Shown here one piece after another: positions 1-8,029 of a stretch of DNA of 64,000 nucleotides (within the stretch, counting starts at the first letter, position 1; each line of letters begins with the position of its first letter). The DNA is taken from positions 1,116,248 through 1,180,247 of the forward strand of contig JAJHZJ010000076.1 in the NCBI GenBank assembly GCA_023548195.1, given 5' to 3'. The stretch is from Bettongia penicillata ogilbyi (taxonomy: Eukaryota > Chordata > Mammalia > Diprotodontia > Potoroidae). The translations under genes were made by a program, and so were the position numbers. The notes under the pieces were generated by a model, which was not told the origin of the DNA, ran no database searches, and saw only the letters and a program-made list of their open reading frames with translations.

Positions 1-720
1 ATTGAAAAGAAAAAAAATGTTTATTGCTGTATTGGAAGCATGAGTAGATATTGGAAGCATATATGGTATTCCAAATGTACCAAATGTACCAAATACACCA
101 AGAAAAGGGGTCTGATACTAGACAAAATAGAGAAGAACTAACTGCCTATACATATTCCCCTGAACCCTTCCATCCACAACTTCAGGGAGAATAAGAAATT
201 GCCTGAAGCCCAGCTCAGATTAAAGAAATACACAGATGGGATTACAGACCCTATATCAATTTGACAATATATTGGAAAAATTGTTCAAATACTGTATCTG
301 CTAATGTGAATGATACTGTGACAGTTGGTTCATGGAATCAAGAAATATGGCTGACCCTATTTCTACCCTGCTTCTGGATATTGTCTCCTTGTTTCTTTTT
401 GTTTTTTTGTCTGTTAAACTTGTTTGCTAGATTTGTTTACTGCATACTTAGTACCATCCAACTGAAGATGTATGATTGTTTAAGACAGATGTCATCTCTA
501 TCCATGACTGTGATGTGTCACCCTTGGACCTGGAGTCAAACATCCTCCAGATACTGACTAAAGACTAAACCTCTTGAATGGGACTTCTTGAGGCAGGGAC
601 AGCTCTATGTTCAATTTCAGTGGGAGATAGCTATAGAGGAAGAGACATTCTCCCCTTATCCCAAGATTTTAGGTTCTATTCGATCAAAGGTGGAATGATA
701 AGGTGTTTGTTCTCAAGCCC
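1..720. other. Unassigned AT-rich stretch
   Basis: I recognise no SINE or LINE here. A small direct repeat of an 'accaaatgt'-type motif lies near 78-100. A hydrophobic open frame (261-557) is listed separately. A purine run near 688-700 (aaaggtggaatgataagg) resembles a retroviral polypurine tract, but no convincing plus-strand LTR follows it. The stretch may be the decayed 3' part of an endogenous retrovirus; this is inference only. Confidence 0.3.
261..557 (+). pseudogene. Hydrophobic open frame, possibly an old retroviral envelope tail
   Basis: This is a 98-codon open frame starting at an internal ATT/ATG-like position. Residues about 29-56 form one long hydrophobic, Cys- and Phe-rich segment that could span a membrane. 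A short basic/polar tail (ARF.. ST.QLKM) follows it. A C-terminal membrane anchor with a short cytoplasmic tail is the layout of the transmembrane subunit of class I endogenous retroviral Env. The frame has no upstream ectodomain, no CX6C motif and no immunosuppressive-like heptads that I can see. It may equally be a chance hydrophobic ORF in T-rich sequence. It is certainly not a complete gene. Confidence 0.2.
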
Positions 721-1244
721 TGTAGCACCAATGGAATATTCATAGCATCTACGGCAGCCATGAATATCCCAGTGCACTTCTGAATCATGAAATACCACAG
801 TCTCTCCACATGAAAGATAGAACCAAAACATTTATTCAGGCACCAGAAAGCCAAATCTACAATAAAAACAAAAACCTACACACAATAACAATACAGAGAA
901 CAACACCATCCCTAAGATCTCCCCCCTTCTAGGCTTTACATGAACCAGCTTCATTAAACAAATCACAAGCAGGATCTCTTACAAAACATCACAAACAAGC
1001 TCTTTCACTCATGCTAGCTAGCAGCCTACTTGCCTGCGTCTTTTCTAGCTCTGACTAGTTTCTGACCAATTTCCTCTCAGGTCTGCTCTAGCTCTGCTTT
1101 GTCATGTTCCACCTTTCCTATTCCTCCAATTCAGCAAACTCCTCCCACCCAGGCTTCATGTGACTTAGGCTTCCATGTGACTCAAGCAGTAGGTCACATG
1201 AGTCTATAAAAAATGGGAAGGATCTTATTTAAATTACCATTATA
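721..1244 (-). repeat. LTR-like repeat, left arm of inverted pair
   Basis: Read on the minus strand, this segment aligns with 1429-1883 over nearly its whole length. Shared blocks include 'gtaatttaaat', 'agcctaagtcacatg', a purine-rich 'gcagagctagagcagacctgagagg'-type stretch, 'gatttggctttctgg', and a poly(A) signal context 'ctgaataaatgttt'. The ends read roughly TATA/TGTA...TACA. A 450-520 bp element with 5'-TG..CA-3'-like ends and AATAAA about 100 bp before its end fits a solo LTR. An arm of a foldback DNA transposon is the alternative. Confidence 0.5.
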
Positions 1245-1428
1245 AACCCCCACCTAAAATATTCTTTTATGTGCTTATTCTCTGTTATATTGTTGTAAAG
1301 TTCTGTTGACGGTAGTTGCCTAAGATACTGTATTATATGCTTATTTTCTGTTATCTCTGTTATAGTTCTATTGATATTAATTGTCCCACCAATCCATGTA
1401 ATGAATGCAAAAGATTTTATGGCCAAAT
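1245..1428. other. Spacer between the inverted LTR-like arms
   Basis: This 184-bp unpaired spacer contains an imperfect short direct repeat of 'atgcttattctctgttat' (about 1270 and 1338). No coding or RNA gene is recognised. Confidence 0.5.
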
Positions 1429-1883
1429 GTAACGGTAATTTAAATGGGAAGATCTTTCCCATTCATTAATAGGCACATGTCACCCCTTTAAATCACATGA
1501 AAGCCTAAGTCACATGTGGTAAAAGGAACTTGCTGAATAGGTAAAGCAGGAAGAGTGGAGTAGAACTGAGAGGAAGTTGATGAAAGCAGTTAAGGAAGAT
1601 GAGAGAGGATGCAGACAGGCAGACACAGTCTTATGAGTGTTTGCTTATGCAAAGGCCCCAGGAAGGGGAAGAAGGTTTGGGAATGACTTTGTCCCTTGCA
1701 GTACCAATGAGTATTGACTATGATGGATTTGGCTTTTTGGTTGGGAAATTTGGCTTTCTGGGGTCTGAATAAATGTTTTTCTTCTGCCTTCTATATGGAA
1801 AGTCTGTTATACTTTGCAAATCAGAATTTCACCAACCTTTTCATAGTCACTGTTGGCACTGTGAATATTACCTTGGTGATACA
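1429..1883 (+). repeat. LTR-like repeat, right arm of inverted pair
   Basis: This is the plus-strand partner of the 721-1244 repeat. It begins 'tgtaacggtaatttaaat' and ends 'ggtgataca'. An AATAAA lies near 1767, about 115 bp before the end, as expected for R-U5 of an LTR. No matching 4-6 bp TSD is visible at either end. Orientation is assigned from the AATAAA only. Confidence 0.5.
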
Positions 1884-1934
1884 ATGTGTAATTATGTAAA
1901 GCATGTCCATGTTAGTCACTTTATGTATGAAGAC

Positions 1935-1990
1935 AAAAAAAAAAGAGAGAAAAGGAGGAAGGATGCAAGGAAGGAAGGAAGGAAGGAAAA
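1935..1990 (+). repeat. A-rich / (GGAA)n simple repeat
   Basis: A poly(A) run grades into GAGA and then GGAA units. Confidence 0.85.
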
Positions 1991-2037
1991 CTGAAATAGT
2001 ATACTTCAGTCTGTATTTAGAGAACACTTATTCTTTC

Positions 2038-4069
2038 TCTGGAAGATGACAACATTTTACATTGTGAGTGAGTCCTTTGGAATTAATTGTCTTGGATCAT
2101 TGTATTTCTAACAATAGTTAGGTAACTGGCAATTCTTTATAGTACAATGTTGCTGTTGCTATGTGCAGTGATCTCTTGGTCTTTCTCACTTCACTTTGTA
2201 TCAGTTCAAAGAAGTCTTTAAAGGTTTTTTTTTATGAAATCATTCTGCTTGTCATTTGTTTTATAAAAATATATTATTAAGATATCCATTAAGATTGTAT
2301 ACAACTTCTCCAGTCATTCTAAAATGGATGGGCATTTCCCCAATTTCTAATTCTTACCCATCTCTAAAATAACTACTGTAAGTCTTGTATAAATAGGTTC
2401 TCTCTTCAGAATGGTTGGATCAGTTCACACATCCACCAAGGGGGCATTAGTGTCCAAGTTCTCCCACATTTTCTCCAACATTCAACATTTTCCTTTTTTT
2501 TTTTTTTTTTTTTATCATATTAGCCAATTGGGTAGTTGTGAGATGGTACCTCAGTATTTTTTTTAAGTTTGCATTTTCCTAATCAATAGCAATTAATAGC
2601 ATTTTTTCCAGTGACTACAGACACTTTTGGTTTCTTTGAACACTGCTTGTTCATATCCTTTGATCATGTATCAATTGGAAAATTACTTGTATTCTTATAA
2701 AATTTATTTCGGTTATCTATATACTTGAGAAATGAGGTTTTTATCAGATATTCACTTTAAAAATTATTTCCTAGATTTCTGCTTTTCTTTTAATTTTGAT
2801 TGCATTAGTTTTGTTTGTGAGAAAATGCTTTTGTTTTTACATAATCAAAATTATCCATTCTATATTTTCTATTGCTCTCTATCACATGTTTGGTCCTAAA
2901 ATTTTCTTTTATCTATAGATTTGAAAGGTAACTATTCCATATTCTCCTAATTAGCTTATGGTATCACTTTTTATGTGTAATTGATGTACCCATTTTGACT
3001 TTATCTTGGTATGTGGTGTGAGATATTAATATATATCTAGTTTCTGACATACTATTCTTTTTTCAGCTTTCCCAGCAGTTTTTGTCAAACAGTGACTTCT
3101 TGTCCCCAAATCTTAGATTTTTTATTTTATCAAATTCTGGAATACTATGGTCATTTAGTACTGAGGCTTATATATCTTACCAATTATAGTGATCTCAATG
3201 TATTTCTTAGCCAATACATACTATTTTGATAATTGGTGCTTTATAGTATAGTTTAAGATCTGGTTTAGCAGGGTTGTCTTTATTGACAGTTTTTTTTTTC
3301 ATTGATTATCCTGATATTTCTGAACTTTTGTTATTTCAGATTTATTTTGTTATATTTTCTTTATGGTATTGAAAAATATTCTTTGGTATTTTGGTTGGTA
3401 TGGCACTAAATAAGTAGAATCATTTACACTGAGTTGGCATTATTATTATATTGTCTTAGTCTACCTATGAGGAAATATTTTTTTAAATTGCTTACAAGTG
3501 ACTTTATTTGGATGAAAAGTATTTTGCAATTGCATTTATCTTGGCAGTTAGATTCTCAATTATTTTATATTTCCTATAGTTAACCTTATTTGGAATTTCT
3601 ATGTCTATTTCTTAGACCTGGACAATGTTGGTAAAAGGCAAAAATCCTGATCATTTATGCAGTTTTATTTTGTATCCTGTAACTTTGTAAAATTTTTAGT
3701 TATTTCAACTAATTTTTTGTTGATTCTCTAGGATTCTTTAAGTATACCATCAAGTCATCTGTAAAGAGTGATAATTTTGGTTTCTAATTCCTCATTTTTT
3801 TCTCCTATGCTAATTCTTTCCATTTTTTTCTTCTTTTGTATCTATAACTAGCATTTCAAGTACAATAATAAATAATAGTGATGATAATAAGTATCCATAA
3901 TCCTCTCCTGATTTTTCTGAAAAGCTTCTAGATTATTCTCATTAGATAAAATGCTTGATGGTGATGTTAGATAGATACTGCTTATCACTGAAAGAAAAAC
4001 TTCATTAATTCCTATGTTTTCTCGTGTTCTTTAATAGTAATGGGTCTGGTATTTCGTCAAATACTTTCT
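2038..4069 (-). mobile_element. L1-A: old 5'-truncated LINE-1 (ORF2 RT to 3'UTR)
   Basis: Read on the minus strand, this follows the 3' half of L1 ORF2. It runs from the reverse-transcriptase QGCPLSPLL region (about 3860-3910) and the FADD region (about 3755) through the C-terminal domain (about 2400-2640) to a 3'UTR near 2040-2160. The 3'UTR includes the 'tcattgtatttctaacaatagttaggtaactggc' block also found inverted at 33.9 kb. The frame is destroyed by many indels. The copy is clearly older than L1-B and L1-F. It stops at 4069, exactly where HAL1-A begins. Confidence 0.8.
4057..4069. repeat. Probable TSD of HAL1-A (3' side)
   Basis: 'tcaaatactttct' here matches 'tcaaatatatttct' at 13779-13792 with small differences. 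The two bracket the HAL1-A/L1-B composite. Confidence 0.6.
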
Positions 4070-4894
4070 TTTTTTTAAATATAAATCTATTTATTTAACT
4101 TTTTACATTCATTTTCACAAAATTTTGGGTTCCAAATTTACTCCCCATTTATCCCCTACCCCCACCCCAATACACCGAGCATTCTAATTTTCCCTATCAC
4201 AAATCTGCCCTCTCTTCTATCATCCCTCCCTAATCTTGTCCCCATCTTCTCTTTTGTCCTGTAGGGCCAGATGACTTTCTATTCCCCATTAACTGTATTT
4301 CTTATTTCCTAGTAACAAGAACAATACTCAACAGTTGTTCCTAAAACTTTGATTTCCAACTTCTTCCCATCCCTCCCTCCCCACCCATTCCCTTTGGGAA
4401 GGCAGGCAATTCAATATAGGCCCTATCTGTGTAGTTTTGCAAATGACTTTGATAATAGTCGTGTTGTGTAAGACTAACTGTATTTCCCTCCATCCTATTC
4501 TGCCCCCCATTGTTTCTCTTCTGTCTTTTGATCCTGTCCCTCCCCAAGTGTTGACTTCAAATTGCTCCCTCCTCCCATTGCCCTCCCTTCCATCATACCT
4601 CCCTCCCTGCTTATCTCCTTCTTCTCCACTTTCCTGCACTGTAAGATAGGTTTTCATACCAAACTGTGCGTGCATTTTACTCCTTCCTTTAGTCGAATGT
4701 GATGAGGGTAAACTTCATGTTTTTTTCTTAGATCTCCTCTTTTTCCCTCCACTAAAAAGTCTCCTGCTTGCCTCTGGAATGAGATATAAATTACCCCATT
4801 CCATTTCACCCTCTCTCCTCCCACTACATTTCTCTCTCACCATTTACCTTAATTTCTTTTAAGATATGGTCCCATCCTATTCAATTCACTCTGT

Positions 4895-4982
4895 GCTCTC
4901 TGTCTCTGTGTGTGCATGCAAGTGTGTATGTGTGTGCACGCATGCATGTACGTGTGTGTGTGCATGTACATCTGTGTGTGTT
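4895..4982 (+). repeat. TG/CA-rich simple repeat inside HAL1-A
   Basis: Alternating TG and CATG units. The same microsatellite, as CA/CACA, sits at the homologous place in HAL1-B (about 16783-16850), so it is an inherited part of the HAL1 3'UTR. Confidence 0.8.
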
Positions 4983-5056
4983 CCCACCAACTACCCACAT
5001 ACTGAAAAGTTTTAAGAGTTACAAATATTGTCTTTCCATGTAGGAATGTAAACAGT

Positions 5057-5375
5057 TCACTTTTGGTAAGTCCCTTCTGACTTCTCTTTGCTGTTTACTT
5101 TTTCATGCTTCTTCTCATTCTTGTGTTTAAAGTCAAATTTTCTTTTCAGCTCTGGTCTTTTCCTCAAGAATGCTTGAAAGTCCTCTGTTTCATTGAAAGA
5201 CCATTTCTTCCCCTGAAGTATTATACTCAGTTTTGCTGGGTAGCTGATTCTTGGTTTGAGTCTTGGTTCCTTTGACTTCTGGAATATCCTATTCCGTGCC
5301 CTTCGATCCCTTAATGTAGAAGCTGCTAGATCTTGTATTATCCTGATTGTATTTCCACAATTCTGAAATTGTTTC
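5057..5375 (-). pseudogene. HAL1-A ORF1, C-terminal part (split by L1-B)
   Basis: On the minus strand this encodes the L1-type ORF1 C-terminal domain. It has 'TIRI.QDLAASTLRD', a 'PRISYPAK' block and a Lys/Glu-rich tail, ending at a TGA at 5057-5059. It is the continuation of the coding sequence at 12262-13105, which L1-B interrupts in the linker between RRM and C-terminal domain. Compared with HAL1-B, the end is a few codons longer, because HAL1-B has TAA where this copy reads AGA. The split makes it non-functional. Confidence 0.8.
5361..5375. repeat. TSD of L1-B, 5' copy
   Basis: 'ttctgaaattgtttc', a perfect 15-bp match to 12247-12261. Confidence 0.95.
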
Positions 5376-6364
5376 GGGGGGGGGGGGCAGAGCCAAGATG
5401 GAGGAGTGAGAGCAGTGACTCACCTAAGCTCTCGGACAAACTCCTCCAGGTACCTCTGAAAGAAGAATCTGACCAAATTTTTGAGGTGCAGAATCGAGTG
5501 GGAGAGAGACAGTGACAGATTCGGAGCTCAGGTGGGACTGGAAGGTCCACGGGAAGGATCTATTGCGGGGGTGAACCCACAGCGCACAGCGCAGCGTGGC
5601 CAGTGCAGCATGGCCAGCGCAGTGGAGCAGAAGAGATCCGAGAAACCTGAGTGGCGGGCAGAACAAGAGGAGCGTCACCCGGGGTGGGAGACAAGCCAAA
5701 CTGAGTCAATGAGAGCCGCGGAGCGCCAGATATCAGCACAGCAGCTCCTGAGACCTTCATCCCGAAGATCAAACTTTGGTAAGTCACTTACTTGAACTTC
5801 CGGGAGCCAGGATGGCGGAGTGATCAGTAAATGCTCTCTCCTTCCCTCTTGATGACCGTGAAAGAACCATAAAATATCTCCCCAGAAAAATACCAGATCA
5901 GTAGAATTAGAAGAAGGAGACCAACAGTCTCATAACACCTGAGATGAGGAAAATAGGTAAGGGGGATTCCTCATACGGTGGCAGAGGCAAACCTGAAGGA
6001 CAGAGGACCAAGGGCAGAGAAAATTTGCACTAGGACCCAGGCAAGCCTCACCACCAGGAGAGGAGACCCAGGAGGGTTGGGAACCCGCATTAGCATCTAG
6101 GCGTGCATCAGCTGTCCAGGGGAATCAGAAAGACAATAGGGCAGTTGGGATTACCAGCTCCTGAGCTTGCCTTTGCCTCAATTCAGCTGAGGAGATCTCC
6201 TGTGACCAGACCACTCCTCCACCACACTTAACAAGCTAAACCCAGGGCTGATCAGGGAAACACCAAACAAAAACCTGCTTTTAGCTTTTTCACACATCAG
6301 CTCAGCAAAAAGTTCTCTAGCTTCTGACTGAAAGAACCAGAAGCCACAATACTCAATCAAAATC
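5376..6364 (+). promoter_or_regulatory. L1-B 5'UTR / internal promoter with two start-like modules
   Basis: The outer module begins G12-'cagagccaagatggagg'. A second module begins at about 5798 with 'ccgggagccaggatggcgg'. Both carry an AAGATGG/AGGATGGCGG motif resembling the YY1 site near the start of mammalian L1 5'UTRs. A GTAAGT lies at 5779, just before the inner module. L1-F carries the same two modules (minus strand, 31317 and about 30925). Promoter activity is inferred from position and from known L1 biology. Confidence 0.7.
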
Positions 6365-7450
6365 ATGAATAGGAAAAAGAAGAGGTCCGAAAGAACCATA
6401 GAATCTTTCTATGGGTATAAGGACCAAAACACAAACACCAAAGAGGTCACAGCTGAGACTGTACTTCCATCTGAGACTTCAGAAGGCACTATGAACTACT
6501 CGCAAGTACAAGCAGCTCTCCTGGAACAGCTGAAGAAGGAAATAGAAGATAAACTGGCCAATAATTTTAAAATTATTAAGAAAGAATTCACTGATGAGAA
6601 CATCTCCTTGAAAAGGAAAATTGAACAAATGGAAAAAGAAGTTCAAAAATTAACTGGAGAAAATAAATTCCTGAAAGGCCAAATGGAAAAGGAAGGACAA
6701 AAATTAACTGGAGAAAATAGCTTCTTAAAAGGAAAAATTGGGCAGATGGAAAAAGAGATACAAAAGTTAACAGAAGAAAACAATTTGATGAAGATTAGAA
6801 TTGGGCAAGGAGAAACTAACGACTCAATGAGACAGCAAGAATCAGTCAAACAAAATCTAAAGAATGAAAAGATAGAAGAAAATGTAAAATATCTAATTGG
6901 AAAAACAACTGACCTGGAAAATAGATCCAGAAGAGAAAACTTAAGAATTATTGGCCTGCCAGAAACCCAGGATGGAGAAAAGAGCTTGGACAATATCTTC
7001 CAGGAAATCATCAAGGAAAACTGCCTAGAAGTACTAGATTCAGAGGGCAAAATAGTCATCGAAAGAATCCACTGTTCCCCTCCTGAAAGGGATCCCAAAC
7101 TCACAACCCCAAGAAATATAGTTGCCAAATTCCAGAGCTATCGAGTGAAGGAGAAAATATTACAAGCAGCCAGAAAGAAACAATTTAAATATCAAGGAGA
7201 TACAATCAGGATTACACAGGACCTTGCAGCTTCTACATTAAAAGATCGAAAGAATTGGAACCCAATATTCTGTAAGGCAAAGGAGCTGGGACTGAAACCA
7301 AGGATCAACTACCCAGCAAAGTTCAGCATAACATTTCAGGCAAGGAGAAAGTCATTCAGCGAAGTAAGGGATTTCCAGAGTTTCCTGACCCAAACGCCAG
7401 AACTTAATAGACAATTCGATCTTCAAATGCAGGTCTCAAGAGAATCATAA
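6365..7450 (+). CDS. L1 ORF1p, intact
   Basis: This 361-codon open frame begins with ATG and has no internal stop. The family product is a trimeric cytoplasmic RNA-binding and nucleic-acid chaperone protein that coats L1 RNA in the ribonucleoprotein. Residues 1-45 are a basic, low-complexity N-terminus. About 48-188 is a long coiled coil with repeating 'QMEKE.QKLT.EN' units. About 190-270 is an RRM-like fold with RNP2-like NLRIIGLPE (192-200) and RNP1-like PRNIVAKFQS (249-258). About 275-345 is the C-terminal domain with YPAKFSITFQ (316-325). The length is slightly above the roughly 340 residues usual in placental L1 because the coiled coil is longer. It lies 579 bp upstream of ORF2. This is the only long intact coding sequence in the window; whether it is expressed cannot be seen. 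Confidence 0.9.
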   Translation: MNRKKKRSERTIESFYGYKDQNTNTKEVTAETVLPSETSEGTMNYSQVQAALLEQLKKEIEDKLANNFKIIKKEFTDENISLKRKIEQMEKEVQKLTGENKFLKGQMEKEGQKLTGENSFLKGKIGQMEKEIQKLTEENNLMKIRIGQGETNDSMRQQESVKQNLKNEKIEENVKYLIGKTTDLENRSRRENLRIIGLPETQDGEKSLDNIFQEIIKENCLEVLDSEGKIVIERIHCSPPERDPKLTTPRNIVAKFQSYRVKEKILQAARKKQFKYQGDTIRITQDLAASTLKDRKNWNPIFCKAKELGLKPRINYPAKFSITFQARRKSFSEVRDFQSFLTQTPELNRQFDLQMQVSRES

Positions 7451-8029
7451 AAAGGTAAACAGTTGGGGGGGGGGGGAACAACTTGCTACTCAATGAGGGC
7501 AAGTTGTTCACCTCCCTATAAGGGAAGATGATATCTGTTTATCTTGAGAACTGTGCGTCTATTAAGAAATATAAAAGGGATAAGCATAGGGGGAACGAGT
7601 ATAAAGTAAATGATATCATGATAAAAAAGTGATTTAAGTATGAGAAGGGAGTGTAATAGGAGGTGTGAAAAGGAGGAAGCAGAAAATGGCAAATTACATC
7701 ACAAGAAGAAGTACAAAATCATAGTAGAGGGAAAGAGGGGAGGGAGATGAGCATTGTGTGAGAGGTACTCTCATCAGATTTATTTAAAAGACGGAACAAT
7801 AAACTTAAGTAGAAAATCCTAACTAGCTCTATAAGCAGTGGGGCGGGAAGGGGGAAAAAAGGGGAGGGAGGCAAAAGGGAGGGAAGAAGCAATAAGAGTA
7901 AAGGGGAGTTAAAGGGAGGGGGGCTAAAAGAAAGAGGGGAAGGCAGCAAGAGGAGGTGGTGAAAAGTGAATACTAGTGAGGAGGGGAAGGGAGACAGCAG
8001 AGCTAAAAGCACAAATGATGGGAAAGAAG
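7451..8029 (+). other. L1-B inter-ORF region, purine-rich
   Basis: 579 bp between the ORF1 stop and the ORF2 start. It has a G12 run near 7465-7476 and a long GA-rich polypurine tract with GGGAGGG-type runs (about 7720-8036). There is no coding potential. L1-F has the homologous region at 29162-29734. Placental L1 inter-ORF spacers are typically only tens of bases, so this is long. Confidence 0.8.

Larger units (their letters stand above)
4070..5375 (-). mobile_element. HAL1-A: 3' portion of a half-L1 element
   Basis: On the minus strand this contains the C-terminal part of a HAL1 ORF1 (5057-5375) and then a long 3'UTR. The 3'UTR has a TG/CA microsatellite (about 4895-4982) and polypurine blocks, and ends in an (AAAT)-rich tail at about 4070-4105. 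It is collinear with HAL1-B 16390-17684 and with HAL1-C 32864-33455. No ORF2 lies between ORF1 and the tail. The 5' part continues at 12262 after the L1-B insertion. Confidence 0.85.

Noticed and set aside
4341..4547. 68-codon open frame in the HAL1 3'UTR, also open in HAL1-C (32978-33184)
   Set aside because: The frame lacks an ATG at its start and has a stop in HAL1-B. Similarity is expected from nucleotide descent alone.
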